Source of the DNA: Streptomyces iranensis
GTDB taxonomy: Bacteria > Actinomycetota > Actinomycetes > Streptomycetales > Streptomycetaceae
Assembly (NCBI RefSeq): GCF_017874715.1
Contig: NZ_JAGGLR010000037.1
Location: 19,799 to 83,798 of the forward strand
DNA length: 64,000 nt
Direction: 5' to 3'
Shown here: in pieces, positions 13,701 through 19,870 of the stretch
How positions within the stretch are numbered: position 1 is the stretch's first letter
Layout: the number at the start of each line of letters is the position of its first letter
The notes under the pieces: generated by a model
Seen by the model: the letters and a program-made list of their open reading frames with translations, nothing else
Database searches by the model: none
What the model was told of the DNA's origin: nothing
Made by a program: the position numbers and the translations under genes

Positions 13701-16700
13701 TTCATACCGCGGGTGTGGTGGATGACGGTGTCGTGGAGTCGTTGACCGCGCAGCGGTTGGACACGGTGTTGCGGCCCAAGGCGGATGGCGCCTGGCACCT
13801 GCATGAGCTCACCCGTGATGCCGACCTGGCCGCGTTCGTCATGTATTCCTCGGCTGCCGGTGTGCTCGGTAGTGCGGGGCAGGGTAACTATGCGGCGGCC
13901 AATGCGTTCGTGGATGCTTTGGCTGAGCAGCGCCGAGCCGAAGGTCTGCCGGCCCTCGCACTGGCCTGGGGCCTGTGGGAGGACGCCAGTGGCCTGACCG
14001 CGAAGCTGACCGACACGGACCGTGACCGGATCCGGCGTGGTGGCTTGCGGGCTATCTCTGCCGAGCACGGGATGCGCCTGTTCGACAGTGCTTCGCGCCA
14101 CGACGAACCGGTTCTGGTGGCTGCGGCGATGGAGCCGGTACGGGACGCGGAAGTCCCGGCACTGCTCCGGTCGTTGCACCGCCCGATCGCTCGGCGGGCT
14201 GCTTCCGCTGGTGGAGTGCAGTGGCTGGCCGCCCTGGCACCGGCCGAGCGGGAGAAGGCACTGCTGAAGCTGGTGTCTGATGGCGCCGCGACGGTTCTGG
14301 GACATGCCGACGCCAGCACGATTCCGGTGACGGCTGCGTTCAAGGATTTGGGCATCGATTCGCTGACTGCGGTGGAGTTGCGGAACGGTCTGGCGAAGGC
14401 GACGGGGTTGCGGCTGCCCGCCACGTTGGTGTTCGACTACCCCAGCCCGGCCGCCCTGGCTGCCCGGTTGGACGAGTTGTTCACCGGCGAGAACCCTGTC
14501 CCGGTACGCGGGCCGGTGTCGGCGGTGGGGCAGGATGAGCCGTTGGCGATTGTGGGTATGTCGTGTCGCCTGCCGGGAGGGGTGTCGTCGCCGGAGGATC
14601 TGTGGCGCTTGGTCGAGTCGGGTACGGATGCGATCTCCGGTTTCCCCACCGACCGTGGCTGGGACGTCGACGGCCTGTACGATCCGGACCCGGACGCGCC
14701 CGGGAAGTCCTACAGCGTGCGGGGTGGCTTCCTGGATGCCGCGGCTGGCTTCGATGCCGGATTCTTCGGGATCAGTCCGCGTGAGGCGTTGGCGATGGAT
14801 CCGCAGCAGCGGTTGATGCTTGAGGTGTCCTGGGAGGCGTTCGAGCGGGCCGGAATCGAGCCCGGTTCCGTACGCGGTAGCGACACCGGCGTCTTCATAG
14901 GTGCTTACCCCGGCGGTTACGGCATTGGCGTTGATTTCGAAGGGTTCGGGGCGACTGCTGGTGCGGCGAGTGTGTTGTCTGGCCGGGTGTCGTACTTCTT
15001 CGGTCTAGAGGGCCCCGCGTTCACGGTGGACACAGCGTGTTCGTCGTCGCTGGTGGCGTTGCACCAGGCGGGGTATGCCCTGCGGCAGGGTGAGTGTTCC
15101 CTGGCCCTGGTCGGCGGCGTCACGGTTATGGCGACGCCGCAGACTTTCGTGGCGTTTTCGCGGCAGCGAGGCTTGTCAGCCGATGGCCGGTGCAAGGCGT
15201 TCGCCGATGCCGCGGACGGCACGGGATGGGCTGAGGGCGTCGGCGTTCTGTTGGTGGAGCGTTTGTCGGATGCTCAGGCCAAGGGTCACCAGGTGTTGGC
15301 GGTGGTGCGGGGCTCGGCGGTCAACCAGGACGGTGCGTCGAACGGCCTGTCCGCGCCGAACGGTCCTTCGCAGCAGCGGGTGATCCGGTCCGCTCTCAGC
15401 AACGCGGGTCTGACCACGGCTGAGGTGGATGTGGTCGAGGCGCATGGCACGGGTACGACGCTGGGCGACCCGATCGAGGCCCAGGCAGTGATTGCCACTT
15501 ACGGCCAGGACCGTGGGGAGCCCCTGCTGCTGGGATCGCTGAAGTCGAATATCGGTCATACGCAGGCCGCCGCAGGTGTGTCGGGTGTCATCAAGATGGT
15601 GATGGCGTTGCAGCACAGCACGGTGCCGCGCACCCTGCATGTGGACGAGCCGTCACGGCATGTGGACTGGTCGGAGGGCGCGGTTGAGCTGGTGGCGGAG
15701 AACCAGCCGTGGCCGGAGACCGGCCGGGCCCGTCGGGCAGGTGTGTCGTCGTTCGGGATTAGTGGCACCAACGCCCACGTCATCCTTGAGAGTGCACCGG
15801 CACAGTCTGTGGACGACGCGGCTGGTTCAACGCCCGTAGTGGCGTCGGAGTTGGTGCCGCTGGTGATATCGGCCAAGACCCAGTCCGCCCTGACCGAACA
15901 CGAAGACCGGCTGCGCGCCTACCTGGCGGTGTCGCCTGGGGTGGATATGCCTGCTGTGGCATCGACGTTGGCGGTGACGCGGTCGGTGTTCGAGCACCGT
16001 GCCGTACTCCTTGGAGACGACACCACCATCGGCACCGCTGTGTCTGATCCCCGGGTGGTGTTCGTCTTCCCGGGGCAGGGGGCGCAGTGGCTGGGGATGG
16101 GCAGTGCGCTGCGGGATTCCTCGGTGGTCTTCGCCGAGCGGATGGCCGAGTGTGCGGCGGCGTTGAGCGAGTTCGTGGACTGGGATCTGTTCACCGTCCT
16201 GGATGATCCGGCGGTGGTGGACCGGGTCGATGTGGTCCAGCCTGCTTCCTGGGCGGTGATGGTTTCCCTGGCTGCGGTGTGGCAGGCGGCCGGTGTGCGG
16301 CCGGATGCGGTGATCGGCCACTCCCAGGGCGAGATCGCCGCGGCGTGTGTGGCGGGTGCGGTGTCGCTGCGCGACGCCGCCCGGATCGTGACACTGCGCA
16401 GCCAGGCGATCGCCCGAGGCCTGGCAGGCCGGGGCGCGATGGCATCCCTCGCCTTGCCCGCGCACGAGATCGAGCTGGTCGACGGGGCCTGGATCGCCGC
16501 CCACAACGGCCCCGCCTCCACCGTGATCGCGGGCACCCCGGAAGCAGTCGACCGCGTCCTCACCCTTCATGAGGCACAAGGGGTGCGGGTGCGGCGGATC
16601 ACCGTCGACTACGCCTCGCACACCCCGCACGTCGAGCTGATCCGTGACGAACTGCTCGACATCACTGCCGGTGTCGGCTCGCAAGCTCCGGTGGTGCCGT

Positions 16701-19693
16701 GGCTGTCGACCGTGGACGGCACATGGGTCGAAGGCCCGCTCGATGCGGAGTACTGGTACCGGAACCTGCGTGAACCGGTCGGGTTCGACCCCGCCATCAG
16801 CCAGTTGCAGGCCCAGGGCGACACCGTGTTCGTCGAGGTCAGCGCCAGCCCGGTGTTGATACAGGCCATGGACGACGATGCGGTCACGGTTGCCACACTG
16901 CGCCGTGACGACGGGGACGCCGCCCGGATGCTCACCTCCCTGGCACAGGCCTATACCCACGGCGTCACCATCGACTGGCCCGCGATCCTCGGCACCACCA
17001 CAGCCCGGGTACTGGACCTTCCGACCTACGCCTTCCAGCACCAGCGGTATTGGGCCGAGGCCGGCCGGTCTGCTGATGTGTCGGGGGCGGGGTTGGATGC
17101 GGTGCGGCATCCGTTGCTGGGTGCCGTGATGGCGTTGCCGGACTCCGATGGGGTGATGCTGACCGGGCGGGTATCACCGGCCACCCATACATGGCTGGCT
17201 GATCACGCGGTGCGGGGCAGTGTGCTACTGCCCGGTACCGGGTTCGTTGAGCTGGTTGTCCGCGCGGCTGACGAGGTGGGCTGTGACGTCGTCGACGAGC
17301 TGATCGTTGAAGCCCCGCTTCTGCTGCCGCAGACCGGCGGTGTGCAACTGTCCGTATCCGTCGCCGAGGCCGATGAGTCCGGACATCGCGCGGTGACGGT
17401 CTTCTCCCGCGCGGACGACGCCGACACCTGGGTCCGGCACGTTTCCGCCACCGTCAGCGTTTCCGACACGACTGTCCCACCGTCGGATCTCACCGCTTGG
17501 CCACCTGCGCAGGCCAAGCCGGTGGACGTGACAGGCTTCTACGACCAGCTGACCGGGGTGGGTTACGAATACGGACCTGCCTTCCAGGGGCTGCAAGCCG
17601 CGTGGCGTGATGGGGACACCGTCTACGCCGAGGTTGCTCTGGCCGAGGAGCAGACACAGGACGCGGCACGATTTGCCGTCCACCCTGCGCTGTTGGATGC
17701 CGCCCTGCACGCCGGGATGCTGAACACACCCGATGCCGACCGCGACACCGTGCGGCTGCCGTTCTCCTGGAACGGTGTCCGGGTTCACGCCACGGAGTCG
17801 GCGATGTTGCGTGTCGCGATGACACGGGTCGCGGATGGCTGGGGTGTGCGGGTCGCTGATGACATCGGCCGGCCGGTGGCCACCATCGGCTCGCTCGTGA
17901 CCCGTCCGGTGGCAGCCGATGCGCTCGGTTCCGCTGCCGATGATCTGTTCGCCCTGACGTGGACGGAGGTTCCGGTCTCCCAGCAGTCCGACGTGACGGT
18001 GGGCAAGTTGGAAGACCTGGCGGACGGCGAGGTGTCGGTGCCCGATGTGGTGGTGTTCACCGCACGCCCCGACAGCGGTGACCCGCTGGTACAGACTCGT
18101 GAGCTGACCGCTGAGGTTTTGCGGGCGGTTCAGGTGTGGCTGGCGGGGGAGCGTTTCTCTGACAGTACGCTGGTTGTGCGGACCGGGACTGGTTTGGCCG
18201 CTGCCGCGGTGTCGGGGTTGATGCGGTCGGCTCAGTCGGAGCACCCGGGCCGGTTCGTTCTGGTGGAGAGCGATGACGACGCCCTTACCCTCCACCAGTT
18301 GGCCGCGACGGTCGGGCTCGATGAGCCACGGCTGCGGGTCAGCGACGGCCGGTTCGAAGTGCCACGACTGACCCGCGCGCATACCGCTGAGCCCGAGTCG
18401 GAAAAGGTTTGGGATCCGGATGGCACGGTCCTGATCACCGGTGGTTCGGGCGTCCTGGCGGGGATCGTCGCCCGGCATCTGGTGACCGAACGTAGTGTGC
18501 GTCATCTGCTGTTGCTGTCCCGTAGCAGCGCGGACGAGGCGCTGATCAGCGAGCTGGCCGAGTTGGGTGCCGCGGTGGACACGGTGGCGTGTGACGTGTC
18601 GGACCGTGCTGGGCTGGCGCGGGTGCTGGCGGGTGTGTCACCGGAGCATCCCCTGACGGCGGTGATTCACACCGCGGGTGTGCTGGATGACGGTGTGGTG
18701 GAGTCGTTGACGGCGCAGCGGTTGGACACGGTGCTGCGGCCCAAGGCGGATGGTGCCTGGCATCTGCACGAGCTCACTCGGGATGCCGACCTGGCAGCGT
18801 TCGTCTTGTACTCCTCGGCCGCTGGTGTGCTCGGTAGCGCGGGGCAGGGTAACTATGCGGTGGCGAACGCGTTCGTGGACGCGCTGGCTGAGCAGCGTCG
18901 TGCTGAGGGTCTGCCGGCCCTCGCGCTGGCCTGGGGCCTGTGGGAGGACGCCAGTGGCCTGACCGCGAAGCTGACCGGTACCGACCATGACCGGATCCGG
19001 CGCAGCGGTCTGCGAACCATCACCGCCGAGCACGGGATGCACCTGTTCGACATCGCATCACGTCAGGGTGAAGGGGTTCTGGTGGCCACGCCGATGGAGC
19101 CGGTGCGGGGGGCCGAGGTTCCGGCATTGCTGCGTATGTTGCATCGCCCGGTTGCCCGGCGGGCCGCTTCCACCGGTGATTCGTCGGTGCAGTGGCTGGT
19201 CGGCTTGGCGCCGGAGGAGCGGGCGAAGGCGCTGCTGAAGCTGGTGTGTGAGAGCGCCGCGACGGTTCTGGGACATGCCGACGCCCGCAGTATTGCGGCG
19301 ACCGGTGCGTTCAAGGATCTGGGCGTGGACTCGCTGACCGCGGTGGAGCTGCGCAACAGTCTGACGAAGGCCACGGGGCTGCGGCTGCCCGCCACGATGG
19401 TGTTCGACTATCCGACCCCGGCAGACCTGGCCGCCCGGCTGGGCGAGCTCATGAACCCGAGGGTTCAGTCGACGACCCTGCTCGCCGAAATCGACCGTAT
19501 AGAAGCGATGTTCACGTCCGTGGCCTTCGACGACCGGCAGGCATCCGCAATCAAGGATCGGCTGTCGTCGGTTCTGAATAAATGGCAGCGGATTTCGAGG
19601 CCCGAAGAGGTTTCTACGACCGCCCTCTCGAGTGCGAGTGCCAGCGAAATCCTTGACTTCATCGATCGGGAGTTCGGTGATCCCACGGCCTGA
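2..19693 (+). CDS. Type I modular polyketide synthase, 5'-truncated, four modules
   Basis: Multimodular PKS subunit that extends a polyketide four times by decarboxylative condensation in the cytoplasm. The first in-window codons encode the end of a ketosynthase (the internal copies read ...VELVTEN-QPWPETG...), so the GTG at 5 is an internal valine codon, not a start. About 6560 residues are visible. Domain order: KS tail, AT-DH-ER-KR-ACP, then three KS-AT-DH-KR-ACP modules, then a C-terminal helical docking segment (about 19450-19690, containing LLAEIDRIEAMF and ILDFIDREFG). There is no thioesterase, so the chain is handed to another subunit encoded outside the window. Catalytic motifs look intact: KS DTACSSS and HGTGT, AT GHSQGE/GHSVGE, DH HAVRG....P and HPALLDAALHA, KR YAxAN, ACP DSL. 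The modules are very similar to one another, so assembly or recombination artefacts are possible. The product is not identifiable. Confidence 0.97.
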   Translation: MVTESQPWPETGRPRRAGVSAFGVSGTNAHVVLESAPAQSVNNAQPVETPVVASELVPLVISAKTLPALTEHEDRLRGYLAASPEADMSAVASTLALTRSVFEHRAVLLGDDTVTGTVSGSAVSDPRVAFVFPGQGWQWLGMGSALRGSSVVFAERMAECAAALSEFVDWDLFTVLDDPAVVDRVDVVQPASWAVMVSLAAVWQAAGVRPDAVIGHSQGEIAAACVAGAVSLRDAARIVALRSQVIARGLAGRGAMASVALPAQDVELVDGAWIAARNGPASTVIAGAPEAVDRVLAVHEGQGARVRRITVDYASHTPHVELIRDELLDITAGVGSQAPVVPWLSTVDGTWVEGPLDAEYWYRNLREQVGFDLAVGQLRGEGDTVFVEVSASPVLLQAMDDDAVTVATLRRDDGDAARMLTALAQAFVEGVTVDWPAILGTATTRVLDLPTYAFQHQRFWAEGVDRSDAGGHPLLGVAVELPESDGVLLTGRVSLATHAWLADHAVRGSVLLPGTGFVELVVRAADEVGCDVVDELVIETPLLLPSSGSVQLSVSVGEPDESGRRGVRVFSRADGADTWTRHVSATIGVSEAALSLPEFAAWPPAQAEPVDLGDFYDQLTGAGYEYGPAFQGLQAAWRDGNTVYAEVVLAEEQAQEAAQFAVHPALLDAALHAGILNTLDTAEQGVRLPFSWNGVQVQVQATGMATLRVAITPAADGWSVRVADDSGRPVVTVDSLVTRPVTADALGSAADDLLTVIWTEIPTPRQTDLSVARFEDLADGDVPVPEVVVFTALPDSSESPLDPLAQTRMLTAHVLQAVQEWLAGERFTDSTLVVRIGTGLAAAAVSGLMRSAQSEHPGRFVLVESDDSLTLQQLAASVGLDEPRLRVSDGRLEVPRLARTNTPDSSPLTIPDSRGWLLEQSRSGTLQDLALVPADTAERLLQPGEVRVDVRAAGLNFRDVLIALGTYPGEAVIGAEAAGVVLEVGSEVQDLAPGDRVFGLVGGGFGAVAIADCRMLGVMPDGWSFTTAASVPVVFATAYYGLVDLAGLSAGESVLIHAAAGGVGMAATQIARHLDAQIYATASTGKQHVLREAGLEDARIGDSRTTGFREVVLDTTDGRGVDVVLNSLSGDFVDASLDLLPRGGRFVEMGKTDIRDPHQVTAERPGTSYQAFDLMDAGPDRLREIIAELLTLFAQGVLLPLPVQAWDIRQARDAFSWMSRARHIGKIVLTVPQQLDANGTVLVTGGSGVLAGIAARHLVAEQGVRHLLLLSRSAPDDALINELGELGARVDTAICDVSDRAGLAQILAGVSPEHPLTAVIHTAGVLDDGVVESLTAQRLDTVLRPKADGAWHLHELTRDADLAAFIMYSSAAGVLGSAGQGNYAAANAFVDALAEQRCVEGLPALAVAWGLWEDASGLTAGMSDTDRDRIRRGGLRAISAVRGMGLLDAASRHGEPVLLAAAMEPVRDVEVPALLRLLHRPVARRAASTGGSSVQWLTRLTPAERAKALLKLVSDGAATVLGHADADSIPATAAFKDLGIDSLTAVELRNSLTKATGLRLPATLVFDYPTPTALAVRLGELFVGETPVPVRPSVSVVGQDEPLAIVGMACRLPGGVSSPEDLWRLVESGTDAISGFPTDRGWDVENLFGAAAGSSYRLQGGFLDAAAGFDASFFGISPREALAMDPQQRLVLEVSWEAFERAGIEPGSLRGTDTGVFMGAYPGGYGIGADLGGFGATASAVSVLSGRVSYFFGLEGPAITVDTACSSSLVALHQAGYALRQGECSLALVGGVTVMATPQTFVEFARQGGLAGDGRSKAFSDSADGAGFSEGVGVLLVERLSDAQAKGHQVLAMLRSSAVNQDGASNGLTAPNGPSQQRVIQAALSNAGLSTAEVDVVEAHGTGTTLGDPIEAQALLATYGQDREQPLLLGSVKSNLGHTQAAAGVSGVIKMVMALQHGLVPRTLHVDEPSRHVDWSAGAVELVTENQPWPETGRSRRAGVSSFGISGTNAHVILESAPFTPPVDTTVVGPAPEWVPLVVSARTQSALVEYEGRLRAYLAASPGVDVRAVASTLAVTRSVFEHRAVLLGDDTVTGTAGSDPRVVFVFPGQGSQRAGMGEELAAAFPVFARIHQQVWDLLDVPDLEVNETGYAQPALFALQVALFGLLESWGVRPDAVVGHSVGELAAGYVSGLWSLEDACTLVSARARLMQALPAGGVMVAVPVSEEQAEAVLCDGVEIAAVNGPSSVVLSGDEAAVLQVAAGLGKWTRLATSHAFHSARMEPMLEEFRTVAERLTYHTPRLTMAAGEQVTTPDYWVRQVREPVRFGDQVASYGDAVFVELGADRSLARLIDGVAMLHGDHEAQAAVTALAHLYVNGVTVDWPAVLGNVPARVLDVPTYAFQHQRYWLEGADRAAAGGHPLLGSAVAVPGSDGVLLTGRVSLATHAWLADHAVRGSVLLPGTGFVELVVRAADEVGCDVIDELVIETPLLLPQTGGVQLSVAVAESDESGRRAVTVFSRADNVDTWTRHATVMVSNSDTTLSLPDLNAWPPAQAQPVNVADFYDQLTVVGYEYGPAFQGLQAAWRDGDTVYAEVVLAEEQAQDAARYAVHPALLDAALHAGILNTPDTEQGVRLPFSWNQVQVHAAGSAMLRVAVTQAADGWSVRAADDTGRPVATIGSLVTRPVTADTLGSTTDDLLALTWTEIPAPQETSLTTGRFEDLADGDVPVPEVVVFTARPDSSESPLVQTRTLTDQVLQAVQEWLAGERFTDSTLIVRIGTGLAAAAVSGLMRSAQAEHPGRFVLVESDDDTLTPDQLAATVGLDEPRLRISDGRFEVPRLTRTHADEPEPERAWDPDGTVLVTGGSGVLAGIVARHLVTERGVRHLLLVSRSAPDEALISELGELGAQVATAACDVSDRAGLARVLAGVSPEHPLTAVIHTAGVVDDGVVESLTAQRLETVLRPKADGAWHLHELTRDADLAAFVMYSSAAGVFGSAGQGNYAVANAFLDALAEQRRAEGLPALALAWGLWEDTSGLTANLTDTDRDRIRRSGMRAISAEHGMRLFDSASRHSDPVLVAAVMEPVREVEVPALLRSLHRPVARRAASGGAAVQWLAALAPEERAKALVKVVCDSAATVLGHTDVDSIPVTAAFRDLGIDSLTAVELRNSLTKATGLRLPATMVFDYPTAGALAARLEELFTGENPVQVRTPMSAAVGQDEPLAIVGMACRLPGGVFSPEDLWRLVESGTDAISGFPTDRGWDVENLFDSDPDAAGKSYCVEGGFLETAANFDASFFGISPREALAMDPQQRLVLEVSWEAFERAGIEPGSVRGSDTGVFMGAFPGGYGIGADLEGYGATAGLNVLSGRLSYFFGLEGPAVTVDTACSSSLVALHQAGYALRQGECSLALVGGVTVMATPHTFVEFSRQRGLASDGRCKAFADSADGTGWSEGVGVLLVERLSHAQAKGHQVLAVVRSSAVNQDGASNGLSAPNGPSQQRVIRQALANAGLTTAGVDVVEAHGTGTTLGDPIEAQAVIATYGQDREQPVLLGSVKSNVGHTQAAAGVSGVIKMVMALQHGFVPRTLHVDEPSRHVDWTEGAVELVTENRPWPETGRPRRAGVSSFGVSGTNAHVILESAPPTQAVEHMRPVDAPVVASELVPLVISAKTQSALTEHEGRLRTYLAASPGVDVRGVASTLAMTRSVFEHRAVLMGDGTVTGTAGSDPQVVFVFPGQGSQRAGMGEELAAAFPVFARIHQQVWDLLDVPDLEVNETGYAQPALFALQVALFGLLESWGVGPDAVIGHSVGELAAGYVAGLWSLEDACTLVSARARLMQALPPGGVMVAVPVSEDEARVVLGEGVEIAAVNGPSSVVLSGDEAAVLQAAAGLGKWTRLATSHAFHSARMEPMLEEFRTVAERLTYQTPRVTMAAGEQVATPDYWVRQVREPVRFGEQAASFGDAVFVELGADRSLARLVDGVAMLHGDHEAQAAVSALAHLYVNGVTVDWSAVLGNVPARVLDLPTYAFQHQRYWAEAGRSADVSGAGLDAVRHPLLGAVVALPGSDGVVLTGRVSLATHAWLADHAVRGSVLLPGTGFVELVVRAADEVGCDVVDELIVEAPLLLPQTGGVQVSVSVGEADESGHRAVTVFSRADNADTWVRHVSAVISTSDSTVALPEFASWPPAQAQPVDVTGFYDRLVAEGYEYGPVFQGLQAAWRDGDTVFAEVALAEEQAQEAARFAVHPALLDAALHACTLNTPDAERSVGLPFSWNHVQVHATGSATLRVAVAPTVDGWSVRVADDIGRPVATVGSLVTRAVTADALGSAADDLLALTWTEIPVPQETGLTVGRFEDLVSGGDVPVPEVVVSTALPGNDDPLEQTRKLTAQVLQTVQEWLAGERFTDSTLVVRTGTGLGSAAVSGLMRSAQSEHPGRFILVESDDDTLTSDQLAATVGLDEPRLRISDNRYEVPRLTRTHAAEPESEKVWDPDGTVLVTGGSGVLAGIVARHLVAERGVRHLLLLSRSAPDDALISELGELGAQVDTVACDVSDRAGLARVLAGVSPEHPLTAVIHTAGVVDDGVVESLTAQRLDTVLRPKADGAWHLHELTRDADLAAFVMYSSAAGVLGSAGQGNYAAANAFVDALAEQRRAEGLPALALAWGLWEDASGLTAKLTDTDRDRIRRGGLRAISAEHGMRLFDSASRHDEPVLVAAAMEPVRDAEVPALLRSLHRPIARRAASAGGVQWLAALAPAEREKALLKLVSDGAATVLGHADASTIPVTAAFKDLGIDSLTAVELRNGLAKATGLRLPATLVFDYPSPAALAARLDELFTGENPVPVRGPVSAVGQDEPLAIVGMSCRLPGGVSSPEDLWRLVESGTDAISGFPTDRGWDVDGLYDPDPDAPGKSYSVRGGFLDAAAGFDAGFFGISPREALAMDPQQRLMLEVSWEAFERAGIEPGSVRGSDTGVFIGAYPGGYGIGVDFEGFGATAGAASVLSGRVSYFFGLEGPAFTVDTACSSSLVALHQAGYALRQGECSLALVGGVTVMATPQTFVAFSRQRGLSADGRCKAFADAADGTGWAEGVGVLLVERLSDAQAKGHQVLAVVRGSAVNQDGASNGLSAPNGPSQQRVIRSALSNAGLTTAEVDVVEAHGTGTTLGDPIEAQAVIATYGQDRGEPLLLGSLKSNIGHTQAAAGVSGVIKMVMALQHSTVPRTLHVDEPSRHVDWSEGAVELVAENQPWPETGRARRAGVSSFGISGTNAHVILESAPAQSVDDAAGSTPVVASELVPLVISAKTQSALTEHEDRLRAYLAVSPGVDMPAVASTLAVTRSVFEHRAVLLGDDTTIGTAVSDPRVVFVFPGQGAQWLGMGSALRDSSVVFAERMAECAAALSEFVDWDLFTVLDDPAVVDRVDVVQPASWAVMVSLAAVWQAAGVRPDAVIGHSQGEIAAACVAGAVSLRDAARIVTLRSQAIARGLAGRGAMASLALPAHEIELVDGAWIAAHNGPASTVIAGTPEAVDRVLTLHEAQGVRVRRITVDYASHTPHVELIRDELLDITAGVGSQAPVVPWLSTVDGTWVEGPLDAEYWYRNLREPVGFDPAISQLQAQGDTVFVEVSASPVLIQAMDDDAVTVATLRRDDGDAARMLTSLAQAYTHGVTIDWPAILGTTTARVLDLPTYAFQHQRYWAEAGRSADVSGAGLDAVRHPLLGAVMALPDSDGVMLTGRVSPATHTWLADHAVRGSVLLPGTGFVELVVRAADEVGCDVVDELIVEAPLLLPQTGGVQLSVSVAEADESGHRAVTVFSRADDADTWVRHVSATVSVSDTTVPPSDLTAWPPAQAKPVDVTGFYDQLTGVGYEYGPAFQGLQAAWRDGDTVYAEVALAEEQTQDAARFAVHPALLDAALHAGMLNTPDADRDTVRLPFSWNGVRVHATESAMLRVAMTRVADGWGVRVADDIGRPVATIGSLVTRPVAADALGSAADDLFALTWTEVPVSQQSDVTVGKLEDLADGEVSVPDVVVFTARPDSGDPLVQTRELTAEVLRAVQVWLAGERFSDSTLVVRTGTGLAAAAVSGLMRSAQSEHPGRFVLVESDDDALTLHQLAATVGLDEPRLRVSDGRFEVPRLTRAHTAEPESEKVWDPDGTVLITGGSGVLAGIVARHLVTERSVRHLLLLSRSSADEALISELAELGAAVDTVACDVSDRAGLARVLAGVSPEHPLTAVIHTAGVLDDGVVESLTAQRLDTVLRPKADGAWHLHELTRDADLAAFVLYSSAAGVLGSAGQGNYAVANAFVDALAEQRRAEGLPALALAWGLWEDASGLTAKLTGTDHDRIRRSGLRTITAEHGMHLFDIASRQGEGVLVATPMEPVRGAEVPALLRMLHRPVARRAASTGDSSVQWLVGLAPEERAKALLKLVCESAATVLGHADARSIAATGAFKDLGVDSLTAVELRNSLTKATGLRLPATMVFDYPTPADLAARLGELMNPRVQSTTLLAEIDRIEAMFTSVAFDDRQASAIKDRLSSVLNKWQRISRPEEVSTTALSSASASEILDFIDREFGDPTA
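4746..9600 (+). other. PKS module 2 in window: KS-AT-DH-KR-ACP, malonyl, alkene-forming
   Basis: KS about 4800-6050 with active Cys at 5294-5296. AT about 6300-7200 with GHSVGE and HAFH (6818-6829), the malonyl-CoA signature. DH about 7249-8060 with His 7349-7351. KR about 8560-9240 with VDD in place of LDD (still B-type by its conserved Asp) and Tyr 8999-9001. ACP Ser at 9473-9475. No ER lies between DH and KR. Predicted output: an unmethylated trans alkene. Confidence 0.9.
9601..14480 (+). other. PKS module 3 in window: KS-AT-DH-KR-ACP, malonyl, alkene-forming
   Basis: KS about 9640-10905 with Cys 10151-10153. AT about 11168-12060 with GHSVGE and HAFH (11687-11698), so malonyl, and nearly identical to the module 2 AT. 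DH about 12140-12950 carries the extended linker AEAGRSADVSGAGLDAVR before it, shared only with module 4. KR about 13450-14110 with VDD and the YAAAN Tyr. ACP Ser 14360-14362. Predicted output: a second conjugated alkene. Confidence 0.9.
14481..19693 (+). other. PKS module 4 in window: KS-AT-DH-KR-ACP plus docking domain, methylmalonyl
   Basis: KS about 14525-15790 with Cys 15038-15040. AT about 16050-17040 with GHSQGE and YASH (16610-16621), so methylmalonyl and close to the module 1 AT, while the linker after the AT matches module 3. DH about 17108-17910, KR about 18415-19080 (LDD), ACP about 19200-19445 with Ser 19331-19333. The C-terminal docking helices run to the TGA at 19691-19693. Predicted output: a methyl-branched alkene that completes a conjugated triene. 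Confidence 0.9.
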
Positions 19694-19745
19694 GGCCGAA
19701 CTGCCCGGCATGTGCTGGCCCGCTGCCGCGAGGACCGGTTGGAGT

Positions 19746-19782
19746 GGCGCTTCACGCTTTTGGCGAGCAGGCGTGAAGCGCC
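19746..19782 (+). terminator. Hairpin downstream of the PKS gene
   Basis: Perfect 12-bp inverted repeat: GGCGCTTCACGC at 19746-19757 pairs with GCGTGAAGCGCC at 19771-19782 across a 13-nt loop. It sits 53 nt after the PKS stop, between convergent genes (PKS on +, SGNH hydrolase on -). No U-tract follows, which is usual for Streptomyces terminators. Probably bidirectional. Confidence 0.6.
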
Positions 19783-19870
19783 GGCGTTGCCGCCCTCGAT
19801 CCCCGTGAACGCGATGTATCACGCTTCGCGGCGTCGCGGAGGTCCGTAAGGTGCCCCGTAGGGTCAGTGA

